A stretch of DNA of 64,000 nt, from NCBI GenBank assembly GCA_007745635.1, contig CP036272.1:372001-436000 (forward strand), given 5' to 3'. Under the pieces are notes generated by a model. The model saw only the letters and a program-made list of their open reading frames with translations, did no database searches and was not told the origin of the DNA. The DNA is from Stieleria bergensis. Lineage in GTDB: Bacteria > Planctomycetota > Planctomycetia > Pirellulales > Pirellulaceae. Within the stretch, counting starts at the first letter, position 1; each line of letters opens with the position of its first letter. The position numbers and the translations under genes were made by a program. Shown piece by piece: positions 1 to 8,312 of this stretch.

Positions 1-860
1 TGACACGTTTCCAAGCCCGATTTCCACAGTGATTTCAGTAAATCCTTCACTTGTGGGGTAATTTCCTCAGCCACCTCGCTCAATCGATTCATCATAGACG
101 ATTCCCACTGCTCTCGGTTGTTGGACTGTAAGGCTTGCCGAAACTTTGCCGAAGAGACGGGGTCCTTTGGAATTCGCAGCGCCGAATACACCTTGGCGGT
201 GGAAAGTGGAATCGGTGGATAAGCAATCAACAGGTAGGTTTCGCTGGGATCAAAGTCACTTGAGATCGCCAGCGGCGCCACCTTCTCTCCTCGCCCCGTT
301 GCCCAGCCCATGCAGGCTTGTTGCCCGTTTTCGCAGCTCATCGGCAGAAAGAAGGGCACGTCGCTGCCGATGCTGGCCGCGATCTGATGAAGTTCCTGAT
401 GATGATGGGTTACTTGGTGAAGCTGGGCAGCGCAGGAGATCGCATGCGCCGCGTCACTGCTCGCGCCGCCCATCCCGGCGCCCGCCGGAATGCGTTTGCC
501 CAATCGAGCTTGAAAGCCGCTGGCGATGCCAAAATGCTGGCGAAACGCTTGCAATGCTTTGACAACCAAATTCCGTTCGTCGGTGGGAATGAACAAAGCG
601 TCCTCTGGATCGGCAAGCGACGGGGACTCTGTGGTTGGCAGACCAAGTTCGCGGGCAATCTCGTTGCGACTGGGAAGCCAATTCGCTTGCAGTGACACCG
701 TGGGATCGTCGGTGCGTTGGACCTGGAGTTCATCACAGAGATCAATCGCCGCCATCACGGTGTCGATCTCGTGATAGCCGTCATCCCGTTTGGCTGGGAT
801 TTCCAGAAACAGGTTTAGCTTTGCGGGTGGCCGCGTATGAACCACGAAGTTCTCGCTCAT
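1..860 (-). CDS. ispE: 4-diphosphocytidyl-2-C-methyl-D-erythritol kinase, 3' end outside window
   Basis: IspE phosphorylates CDP-methylerythritol, the ATP-dependent step of the non-mevalonate isoprenoid pathway, in the cytoplasm. The reverse strand is open from an ATG at 860 to the window edge, giving 286 residues without a stop. It shows the GHMP-kinase marks: PPAKLNLFLEI near residues 11-21 with the conserved lysine, DDGYHEIDTVM near 26-36, and the glycine-rich ATP loop GAGMGGASSDAA near 127-138, followed by GSDVPFF. Compared with typical IspE there is extra sequence between about residues 55 and 95. The gene lies 39 nt behind pepT on the same strand, so the two may be co-transcribed. The C-terminus is missing only because the window ends. 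Family assignment is firm; the role is from family knowledge. Confidence 0.93.
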   Translation of the reverse strand, partial: MSENFVVHTRPPAKLNLFLEIPAKRDDGYHEIDTVMAAIDLCDELQVQRTDDPTVSLQANWLPSRNEIARELGLPTTESPSLADPEDALFIPTDERNLVVKALQAFRQHFGIASGFQARLGKRIPAGAGMGGASSDAAHAISCAAQLHQVTHHHQELHQIAASIGSDVPFFLPMSCENGQQACMGWATGRGEKVAPLAISSDFDPSETYLLIAYPPIPLSTAKVYSALRIPKDPVSSAKFRQALQSNNREQWESSMMNRLSEVAEEITPQVKDLLKSLWKSGLETC

Positions 861-899
861 GTGCGTTTTCGTTACAAGTTCTGTTGATCGCTGAAGGTT

Positions 900-2153
900 C
901 TATCGCGGTGCTTGTTGCGACCACAGTTCGGTGAGGACAAGCAAATGTTCTGTGGCCGTGATCATTTGGTCCAAGCAAGCGAATTCACGCACGCTATGAA
1001 TATTGTGTTGGCCACTGGAAAGGTTTGGCGTGGGCAGGCCTTTTTCTGTCAAAACGCTACCGTCGGTGCCCCCGCGAACGATCTCTGTCGTCCATGGTTT
1101 GCCCAGTTGATCAAAGGCTGCCTTTGCCAGTTCGATGGATTCGGGAAGTTTGGCCAGTCCTTCGCCCAGGTTGCGATACTGTTTTGTGATTTCCACATCG
1201 ACTTTCAGTCCCGGCCATTTGGCTTCGACTTCGGTGGCGATCTGTCGAAGTTGATCGGCGTAGGCGGCTAGGTCTTCGGCATCGAACGAACGTAAGATCA
1301 AGTCCACGGTCGCCTGGCCAACGCCGCCGCGAATGGAGTTTGCATGAAGAAAGCCTTGGCGACCGTCGGTGGTCTCGGGAGTTTGTTCGCTGCGTGGCAG
1401 GGCGGCCAGGAAATCGCCAGCCCCACGCACGGCGTTGATCATGCGATCCTTGGCGATGGCAGGGTGGATGTTGTCGCCATGAAAGGTGACAGTGGCCCCG
1501 TCAGCAGAAAAGGTTTCCACATCAATGACACCCGCGCCACCGCCATCAACGGTATAGGCGACATCTGCGCCGACTTGATCCAAGTCAATTTTGTCGGTCC
1601 CATGACCAATTTCTTCATCGCACGTGAAGATGATCTTGATGGGCCCGTGCGGTAGCGATGGGTTTTCAAGCAGCGTTTGAGCCAGTTCCATGATGATGGC
1701 GACTCCTGCTTTGTCGTCGCCGCCAAGTAGCGTCGTCCCGTCAGTGGTGATCAGCGTTGTGCCGACAAGATCATTCAACGTTGGATAGCTCTCCACTGTG
1801 ATCACTTCGCCGCTGGCCAGGGGGATGTCTCCTCCGCCATAGCTGTCAATGACTTGCGGTTGAACGTTCTCGCTGGGCGCATCAGGTGACGTGTCAACAT
1901 GAGACAACAAGGCGACAGTAGGGGCCTGTGCACGGTCTGCTGCTGAGGCTGGCAGGGTCGCATAGGCCAAAGCGTGTTCATCGACGGAGACATCTGTGGC
2001 GCCCATCGCTTGTAGTTCCTCTGCCAACAGTTCCGTCAGTTGCCGCTGTTTAGCACTGCTGGGATAAGTGCTGCTTCGCGGGTCGGCGGCGGTATCGAGT
2101 CGAGCATAACGTAGAAAACGTTCCAAAAGACGTTGGCGATTGATTTCGATCAT
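900..2153 (-). CDS. pepT: Peptidase T (tripeptide aminopeptidase, M20B)
   Basis: Cytoplasmic zinc aminopeptidase that removes the N-terminal residue of tripeptides. The 417-residue length is normal for PepT. Metal and catalytic motifs are in order: SHVDTSPD (H85, D87), GGDDKAG (D146/D147), TCDEEIGHG (E180/E181), a later YTVDGG, and SSGQHNIHS near the C-terminus that should supply the last histidine. The central dimerisation domain of M20 enzymes lies between about 205 and 320. The ATG at 2153 starts exactly where family members start. ispE follows after 39 nt on the same strand. No regulatory site was seen in the roughly 300 nt upstream. Confidence 0.95.
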   Translation of the reverse strand: MIEINRQRLLERFLRYARLDTAADPRSSTYPSSAKQRQLTELLAEELQAMGATDVSVDEHALAYATLPASAADRAQAPTVALLSHVDTSPDAPSENVQPQVIDSYGGGDIPLASGEVITVESYPTLNDLVGTTLITTDGTTLLGGDDKAGVAIIMELAQTLLENPSLPHGPIKIIFTCDEEIGHGTDKIDLDQVGADVAYTVDGGGAGVIDVETFSADGATVTFHGDNIHPAIAKDRMINAVRGAGDFLAALPRSEQTPETTDGRQGFLHANSIRGGVGQATVDLILRSFDAEDLAAYADQLRQIATEVEAKWPGLKVDVEITKQYRNLGEGLAKLPESIELAKAAFDQLGKPWTTEIVRGGTDGSVLTEKGLPTPNLSSGQHNIHSVREFACLDQMITATEHLLVLTELWSQQAPR

Positions 2154-2449
2154 GGTGATTGTTTGTTAAGCTTGCGACGTTGTTGATGGGTTCAGAGGCC
2201 GAGTGATTTTGGCCCATGCCGTAGGCTGACCCGCTGCGGTTGCCCTGCAAACAACTTAGCAATTCTGTGCTGTTTGTGCAGGGTGGATCGGATCACTGTC
2301 CGGCTGCGGTCGTTGCGTCAATGGTGTCCCGTTGCTGCCGTCACCGTGCCGGCAACACATTCACACACACATAGCTGCAGTGATCCGCGGGCGAGCCGCT
2401 GCACGACAAGACAATCAAACAACCGCGAACTTCAAGTGCAATTTGATCG

Positions 2450-3388
2450 ATGAGTGATAAGATTACCCACCTCGTGTTTGACTGCGAAAGCATCGCCGAT
2501 GGTGATTTGATTTCTGCGGTTCGGTATCCCGGTGAATCCTTGAACGCCGCCGAAGCGGTAGAGAGGCACCAAGCGGAACTGCTGGAAGAGAAGGGGGTGA
2601 CATTCATTCCCGCAACGTTTCAGATTCCGATTGCTGTTGTGATTGCTAAGGTGACGGCCGATTATCGCTTGGCCGATATTGTTTCCTTGGATGAGCCTAA
2701 ATTCCGCAGTCACGTCATCACCACGCACTTTTGGAAAGGCTGGGACCTTTATCATCGACCTCAGTGGGTCACCTTTAATGGGCGATCCTTTGATCTTCCC
2801 CTGATGGAGCTGGCCGCGTTTCGCTATGGCATCCCGATCCCAGCTTGGTTCAAAAATGACGGCTACCGATCACCACGCAACCGGTTTAGCATCGATTCGC
2901 ATTTAGACTTGCAAGAGTTACTGACCAATCACAGCGCTGTTCGGTTCAACGGCGGCCTGAACCTGGCCAGCAAAATGCTGGGGAAACCCGGCAAGATGTC
3001 GATCACCGGTGATCAAGTGCAACAGCAATGGAACGATGGCGATTTGATCGGCATCAGTGATTACTGTCGCTGTGATGTGCTGGACACCTATTTTGTGTTC
3101 CTACGCAGTATGGTGGTCACTGGAAAACTAAGCTTGGAAGATGAGCTGGCGATCACAGAAGAGACGCGGCAATGGATCGAAGCCAGAGCCGAACAGTGTC
3201 AAGCGTATCGAACTTACTTGGATCACTGGAAAGGCTGGACCGACCCGTGGGAAAGCGAGTCAGTCGAAAGCGAGAGTGAACCCAATCAGAGTGAACCCAA
3301 TCAGAGTGAGCCTAATCAGAGTGAGCCTAATCAGGGTGAGCCTAATCAGGGTGAGCCTAATCAGGGTGAGCCCAGTCAGAGTGAGTAA
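2450..3388 (+). CDS. PolB-like predicted 3'-5' exonuclease with SEPNQ repeat tail
   Basis: Predicted DnaQ-like exonuclease of the PolB-like exo2 type. The three exonuclease motifs are visible: FDCES with D11 and E13 (Exo I), NGRSFDLPL near residues 105-113 (Exo II), and YCRCDVLDTY near 204-213 (Exo III, YxxxD). The catalytic part ends near residue 265. What follows is a low-complexity acidic tail made by seven copies of a 15-bp repeat, read as SEPNQ or GEPNQ, running to the stop codon. The tail is most likely unstructured. The gene stands alone between divergently placed pepT and a convergent sulfatase gene. Substrate and pathway (repair or replication) cannot be told from the sequence. Confidence 0.85.
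   Translation: MSDKITHLVFDCESIADGDLISAVRYPGESLNAAEAVERHQAELLEEKGVTFIPATFQIPIAVVIAKVTADYRLADIVSLDEPKFRSHVITTHFWKGWDLYHRPQWVTFNGRSFDLPLMELAAFRYGIPIPAWFKNDGYRSPRNRFSIDSHLDLQELLTNHSAVRFNGGLNLASKMLGKPGKMSITGDQVQQQWNDGDLIGISDYCRCDVLDTYFVFLRSMVVTGKLSLEDELAITEETRQWIEARAEQCQAYRTYLDHWKGWTDPWESESVESESEPNQSEPNQSEPNQSEPNQGEPNQGEPNQGEPSQSE
3275..3388 (+). repeat. 15-bp tandem repeat, seven copies, in frame
   Basis: Seven consecutive 15-bp units (3275-3379) of the form AGTGARCCYAATCAG, with third-position drift, then a partial unit that contains the stop codon. Each encodes S/G-E-P-N/S-Q. The first two copies carry GAACCCAAT and the later ones GAGCCTAAT, so the array probably grew by duplication of a 3' unit. 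Confidence 0.95.
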
Positions 3389-3493
3389 CGCGCCGCTTCT
3401 AGTCGCGGACGCGTTGCGTTGGTAACTGAGCGGCTCTCTGCAAGCTTCGCCACCAGGACAAGGCTCACGCCGCTGGGGTGACTGCGTCGGTGA

Positions 3494-5461
3494 CTACTTC
3501 TTCTTTTTCGTTAGTTTGCCTTGCAGGTAATCGAGTCGGCGTTGCACTTCACTCTTGGGGCTGACTTTGAACAGGAAGTGAAACTTCGTGGTGTCGATTT
3601 CAAAGTCGTGGAAGTCATGCAGGTAAACGATTGAATTGAGGATCAACAGCGCTTCGGCATGATTCTTGTTTTCCTCATCCGATGGAGATCGTTCAATCGA
3701 TCGTCGCATGTAGCCGCTCATCGGTACATCTCGATAAGTCGGTAATTCTGGAGCGTTGACGACCAGGAATTCTGCGGCGCGGGCCACGACCAACGGCTCT
3801 CGGTCCAGCAGCAGCGGTTGGATTTTGGGGATCAGCGGAGTGGCATCTTTGCCAAGCGTGCTGCAGGCGACCAGTGCCCAATAGCGCGCCCAGGGGTCCT
3901 GCTGAGTTTCCGGATTCAGTTCCACGGCCAGTTTAGCCAGTGCTTCTTCCTTGGGCAGCAACGCCATATTGACGGTGTCAATGTAGTGCGAGATGGCAGC
4001 GATATTGGCCTGCCCCACGGTAGTTGGCTTTTGCAGGGCCTCGTCGAGTAAAACGGCTTCCGTCAAGAAGCTCAGGTCTGGCATTGACTTCAGGCGGTCA
4101 TTCAACCGTTCTCGCATCATTCGCAATTGGCGAGCGTTGGCGGGGTCGCTGGCCAGGTTGTTGATTTCATAGGGATCGCTGGAAAGATCGTACAGTCCTT
4201 CGGCTGCCTTGGGCAGAAAGAATTGTTTGGCAGGCCCGGTGAGTTTGCCTTCCTTCCAAAGCCGACGCCATTCTTGATAGGTTGGCGCGATGTAGCGATA
4301 GTTGTTTTGCAACGCGTCTGGATAGAACGGTTCAAAGTTGCGGATGTATTTCCAGTTGCCGACACGCAACGTGCGCACCAAGTCGTACTTTTCATCAAAG
4401 CGATCCGCGTAGCCGAAAGCTTGATTGCGTTTGTCGATCGAGGCGGGATCGACATCTGGCCCTAGGAAAGCGCGACCGTCAATCCCGTCGGGAATCTCGG
4501 CACCGGCGAGGTTCAGAACGGTTGGCCCAAAGTCAACAAACTGCACAAAGCCTTCGCAGGTCGTGTCAATGTCACGCCCTGGCAGGTTGCGGAAGTTTTC
4601 AGGGACGCGGATGACCAGCGGAACATGCAAGCCAGATTCGTAGGCATAGCCTTTGCTGCGAGGCATCACGCCACCGTGATCGCCAAAGTAAAAGACGAAC
4701 GTGTTTTCTAGGACACCATCGGCTTTTAACTTTTCAAGGACTTCACCCACCAACTGATCATTGCGTTTCATGCGATCGTGATAGTACGCATGGGTGTGAC
4801 GAAACAGCGGTGTGTCAGGAAAATAGGGTTGCAGCTTGATGGCCTGAGGATCGGTTTCAATGGCTGGCAATTGAGTCGTTGAAAAGTGCAGACGGCTTTC
4901 GTGTGAGTCCGTGTAGGTCTGCACATGAAAAAAGGGAGTCTCTGGAGTCGGGCGATTTCGCCAGTTGGCTTGCCGATTGGATTGGTCCCAGACGTCTTCG
5001 CTTTTCTTGGCGTTGTAATCTTCTTTGCTGTTGTTGGTCGTGTAGTAGCCCGCTTGACGCAGGTAAGCAGGAAACATCTTTAGCTTGCCAGGTAGAGTTG
5101 CCGTGTTCATCTTGCGGTGAAACTGAGTGGCAATTCGCGGTGCATAACAGCTGGTGATCAGCGTGGTGCGAGCAACAGAGCAAACCGGTGCGTTGGAAAA
5201 CGCCTTGGCGAACACGATGCCTTCTTTGGCCATCGCTTCGATGTTCGGCGTGGCGGCTCCCTGTGGATTGAACAGCCGTAGGTAATCCGCCGAGTTGTCT
5301 TCCGACATGATCCAAACGATGTTCGGTCGCTTGGCGGTCTGGGCGCTGGTCAAACCAGCTTGACCGACGATCAAAAGAGCGGCGACACATTGAAACAACG
5401 CGATCAAGGCCTTCTTATGGCTGCAGAGCTTTGGTGAATCGATTCGCAAGAGTGATACCAT
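3494..5461 (-). CDS. Secreted sulfatase family protein with HEAT-like C-terminus
   Basis: Alkaline-phosphatase-superfamily sulfatase, 655 residues from the ATG at 5461. That start is chosen because it places a signal peptide (basic start, then ALIALFQCVAALLIVG, cleavage near TSAQ) at the N-terminus; an open frame continues 48 codons upstream but looks non-coding. After RPNIVWIMSEDN (metal-binding Asp) comes the active-site stretch APVCSVARTTLIT. Here the residue two after the cysteine is Val, while the formylglycine consensus is C-x-P/A-x-R. FYFGDHGG supplies the second metal site. Residues after about 530 look like HEAT-type helical repeats, and the protein ends in four lysines. Planctomycetes carry many sulfatases for sulfated polysaccharides; the substrate here is unknown. 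Confidence 0.88.
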   Translation of the reverse strand: MVSLLRIDSPKLCSHKKALIALFQCVAALLIVGQAGLTSAQTAKRPNIVWIMSEDNSADYLRLFNPQGAATPNIEAMAKEGIVFAKAFSNAPVCSVARTTLITSCYAPRIATQFHRKMNTATLPGKLKMFPAYLRQAGYYTTNNSKEDYNAKKSEDVWDQSNRQANWRNRPTPETPFFHVQTYTDSHESRLHFSTTQLPAIETDPQAIKLQPYFPDTPLFRHTHAYYHDRMKRNDQLVGEVLEKLKADGVLENTFVFYFGDHGGVMPRSKGYAYESGLHVPLVIRVPENFRNLPGRDIDTTCEGFVQFVDFGPTVLNLAGAEIPDGIDGRAFLGPDVDPASIDKRNQAFGYADRFDEKYDLVRTLRVGNWKYIRNFEPFYPDALQNNYRYIAPTYQEWRRLWKEGKLTGPAKQFFLPKAAEGLYDLSSDPYEINNLASDPANARQLRMMRERLNDRLKSMPDLSFLTEAVLLDEALQKPTTVGQANIAAISHYIDTVNMALLPKEEALAKLAVELNPETQQDPWARYWALVACSTLGKDATPLIPKIQPLLLDREPLVVARAAEFLVVNAPELPTYRDVPMSGYMRRSIERSPSDEENKNHAEALLILNSIVYLHDFHDFEIDTTKFHFLFKVSPKSEVQRRLDYLQGKLTKKKK

Positions 5462-5908
5462 GTTGTGGGTCAAGCGTTGAGGGAGTTGTCTGGGAGACTC
5501 TTGGGGAGCACAGGGAGGTTCGTGGGGTGGCCGATGTTTGCCGGCCGATGTTTGCCGGTCAGGCGATTGGTCCACAGGATAATTGCACGACAGGCTTCTG
5601 ACCAATCACCAACAGCCGGCCAACAGGTTTTCCACATTCGCAGCGCTCGGTCCATGCGATGCCGTGCAAGTGACTAATTGTGCCCCCGCTGGTGGCCGCC
5701 TGTGGGGAGAAACTGTTGGGTTTCGGCAAAATGGTCGCTTTGCAGGGTCCCGTGGTGGCGTTCTGGTGGCAGATTGCGGCGTTTTGGAGACCGAATGTGG
5801 TGAATCGGCAAAAAACGGCTTGTCGAACTAGCTGAGTTCCAGACATAATCTGCGACCCAAAAAAGTGAATTTAGATCCACAGCTCAACCCTATCCGTTCT
5901 GAATTTCG
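5462..5908. other. Intergenic stretch between divergent sulfatase and rpmG
   Basis: About 450 nt that should hold the divergent promoters of the sulfatase gene (minus) and rpmG (plus). Open frames here are short, overlap on both strands and have no coding character. I see no RNA gene or clear promoter. A short direct repeat, tgtttgccgg, occurs twice near 5534-5556. Confidence 0.5.
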
Positions 5909-6073
5909 ATGTCAAAAAGCAAGAAAAAAGCGGAAACAGTCTTCCTCGTCTGTGAAGAAACTGGCGATTACAACTACACCCTGAAGCGTAAGCCAGGCGG
6001 TGAAAAGCTGAAATTGCGCAAGTATTCGCCTCGGTTGCGAAAGCACACCGTGCACATCGAAAAGAAGAAATAA
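5909..6073 (+). CDS. rpmG: 50S ribosomal protein bL33
   Basis: A 54-codon gene for large-subunit protein bL33, which binds near the ribosomal E site. The product begins MSKSKKKAETVFLVCEETG, continues with the family's YNYTLKRKPGGEKLKLRKYS, and ends in the basic RLRKHTVHIEKKK. Length and composition (very Lys-rich) fit the family. It has one Cys, at the position of the first member of the usual CxxC pair, so it is the zinc-free form. It stands alone, with no other ribosomal protein gene next to it. Confidence 0.95.
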   Translation: MSKSKKKAETVFLVCEETGDYNYTLKRKPGGEKLKLRKYSPRLRKHTVHIEKKK

Positions 6074-6496
6074 ATCGCCTGAGTTAAAGCGGTTTCCCAC
6101 CGTTTCTCTTGAAAATCTCTCAGCGATCAGCGATCAGCGATCAGCGATCAGCGATCAGCGGCAGCAGGGCGAGGTCCACGCCTCGTCAACCTGCGCCGGC
6201 AGGAGCGGTATCGAACCGCCCGTTTTTCTTGCGCCAAAGCTTCAGCGCCTGATTCTTGCAGAGTCTGTTTACAGAGCCGGCTTGATTGAGCAGCAGCAAA
6301 GCCCGCTTGCAGTCTCATCGCCTGGGCTTCTTCTGTGTCCGGGTTTTCCCTTCGTTGCCCGGTTGGTTTTTCCCAGCTCACCGCCGTTCGCTACATGTCG
6401 CCAGGGCGGTTCCCTGATATGCTGCATCGTGTCTAATTGGAATCGTGTCTGATTGATGGTTCGGGTTGGTTTGCAGGTGGTAGGGAGAATTCAAGG
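6074..6496. other. Intergenic stretch downstream of rpmG
   Basis: Roughly 420 nt between rpmG and recJ. It starts with a heptamer repeat array (listed separately). A weak hairpin, gcggt/accgc at 6205-6219 followed by ccgttttt, could end rpmG transcription. A 77-codon minus-strand frame at 6148-6381 is Arg-rich and has no recognisable domain, so it is not called as a gene. Confidence 0.45.
6121..6160. repeat. 7-bp tandem repeat (cagcgat), 5.7 copies
   Basis: Perfect head-to-tail copies of the heptamer cagcgat, starting 47 nt after the rpmG stop codon. No protein is encoded across it. A simple-sequence array of this kind can change copy number by replication slippage. Confidence 0.95.
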
Positions 6497-8239
6497 ATGA
6501 AGCGAAAGTGGCGTGTCGTTCCTCATGACGCACATCGAGTGGAACGCTTGATTCAAGGCTCGGGGCTGCCGGCCGTCGTGGCTCAATTGCTGGTCAGTCG
6601 CGGCATTTACGATGGTGATTCCGCCGATCAGTTTCTTTCCACCAAGTTGACCGGGTTGCGCGATCCGCAGGAATTGCCAGGTGTCCCGTTGGCGACCGAA
6701 GTGATCGGTAAAGCCATTGCTGATCAGACTCCGATCGTGATCTATGGCGATTACGACTGCGATGGGATGACCGGTTCCGCTCTGCTGTATAACGGTTTAA
6801 GCCTGTTGGGAGCGGATGTCAGCTACCATGTGCCCAATCGTTTAGAAGAAGGCTACGGCTTGAATCAGGATTCGATTCGCAAGCTGGCCGAACGTGGGAA
6901 ACGCATGATCATCAGCGTTGACTGCGGAGTGACGAGCGTCGAGTGTGCTGCACTGTGCCGAGAGCTGGGTGTTCAGTTAGTCATTACCGATCACCATACT
7001 TTGGGTGAAACGCTTCCCGATGCGGATGCGATCGTGCACCCACGCCTGCCGGGCACCTCTTATCCCTTTGGTGAATTATGTGGCGCCGGGGTGGCCTTTA
7101 AGTTAGCTTGGTCATTGTGCCAGCAAGCTGCTGGGGCCAAGAAGGTCACCGAATCGATGCGGCGGTATCTCTTGCAGTCGCTGACACTGGCAGCCATTGG
7201 AACGGTCGCCGACGTTGTTCCGCTGGTTGATGAGAATCGCATTTTGGTAGCGCAGGGACTGCGGCTCCTTGCTCAAGATCCGCCGCTGGGTCTGATCGAG
7301 TTAATGAAAGTGGCTGGACTGGATCGCAGCGGTACATTGAACACCGAGAGCATTGGATTCAGTTTGGCGCCACGGCTCAATGCTTCGGGCCGACTCGGTC
7401 AGGCACAGCTTGGTGTGGAATTGCTGACGACGGATTCGCCGGAGCGCGCCGAAGCCTTGGCTCGCTATATCAACGAACTGAATAAGAATCGAGAGACCAT
7501 TCAGCGTAGTGTCACAAAAGCGGCCCAATCGCAGGCCAAGGATCAGTTCGACATTGAAAACGATCCAGCGCTGGTGCTGGCTGGAGTTGGCTGGCACCAA
7601 GGCGTGATCGGAGTGGTAGCGGGGCGTTTAAGTGATAAGTACGGTAAGCCCGTGATCATCATTTCTTTGGATTCCGCTGGCAAGGCTGCCGTCGGTTCCG
7701 GACGCTCTGGGCCTAGCCCGATCAATATTCACGCGGCGCTTGCGGAGTGCGAGGATCGCTTGGTGCGGTTCGGTGGCCACAAGGCGGCGGCTGGTTTGAC
7801 GATTGAAGAGTCTCATCTGGAAGGCTTTCGACAGGATTTCTGCGAGGCCGTGAGCGAGCAAATTGCCAGCGCAGATTCGGTGGTTGAACTTGTCATCGAT
7901 GCCGAAGCCCCGCTGGCTCAATTGAACCTCAAGACGGTTCAACAGATTGAAACGATGGAGCCGTTCGGCGCCGGGAATCCCCGTCCCACTTTAATGTGTC
8001 AGGACGTTAGTTTGGCAGAGCCCGCTCGTCGAATGGGACCCGGTGATCGTCACTTGACCGTGCGATTTGATCAGGGCGGCAAAAAGATCCGTGGCGTGGC
8101 TTTCGGTGCCGGCGACTGGTGTGACGAGATCAATGCTTGTGAGAGTGCCTTGCAATTGGTGTACCGTCCGGTGATCAATGACTTCAACGGGTTTCGAAGT
8201 GTCGAAGTGCATCTTGTCGATTGGCGACCGAGCGATTAG
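6497..8239 (+). CDS. recJ: Single-stranded-DNA-specific exonuclease RecJ
   Basis: RecJ degrades single-stranded DNA 5' to 3' in RecF-pathway recombination and mismatch repair. The 580-residue product from ATG 6497 has the DHH-family motifs: YGDYDCDGMTG (D85, D87, D89), SVDCG, and TDHHTLG (D165-H166-H167). The DHHA1 part carries GGHKAAAG, and a C-terminal OB-like domain follows. The start is chosen over an upstream codon at 6437 because tagggagaa lies just upstream and the product then matches the usual RecJ start. It is convergent with thiE, 73 nt away. Confidence 0.95.
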   Translation: MKRKWRVVPHDAHRVERLIQGSGLPAVVAQLLVSRGIYDGDSADQFLSTKLTGLRDPQELPGVPLATEVIGKAIADQTPIVIYGDYDCDGMTGSALLYNGLSLLGADVSYHVPNRLEEGYGLNQDSIRKLAERGKRMIISVDCGVTSVECAALCRELGVQLVITDHHTLGETLPDADAIVHPRLPGTSYPFGELCGAGVAFKLAWSLCQQAAGAKKVTESMRRYLLQSLTLAAIGTVADVVPLVDENRILVAQGLRLLAQDPPLGLIELMKVAGLDRSGTLNTESIGFSLAPRLNASGRLGQAQLGVELLTTDSPERAEALARYINELNKNRETIQRSVTKAAQSQAKDQFDIENDPALVLAGVGWHQGVIGVVAGRLSDKYGKPVIIISLDSAGKAAVGSGRSGPSPINIHAALAECEDRLVRFGGHKAAAGLTIEESHLEGFRQDFCEAVSEQIASADSVVELVIDAEAPLAQLNLKTVQQIETMEPFGAGNPRPTLMCQDVSLAEPARRMGPGDRHLTVRFDQGGKKIRGVAFGAGDWCDEINACESALQLVYRPVINDFNGFRSVEVHLVDWRPSD

Positions 8240-8312
8240 CCGCCCGCACGGCGTTTGCTGATGGACACTTGCTTGGGCGCCATGAATCACTGGCTTCCAG
8301 TGGACAGTGAGT

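Noticed and set aside
3275-3388. CRISPR array
   Set aside because: Units are contiguous 15-bp copies with no spacers; this is an in-frame tandem repeat. The same holds for the other arrays.
6195-6295. tRNA-like T-arm on the minus strand (GGCGG-TTCGATA-CCGCT)
   Set aside because: The acceptor stem does not pair correctly with a partner upstream, the stem is not contiguous with the T-arm and there is no proper anticodon arm.
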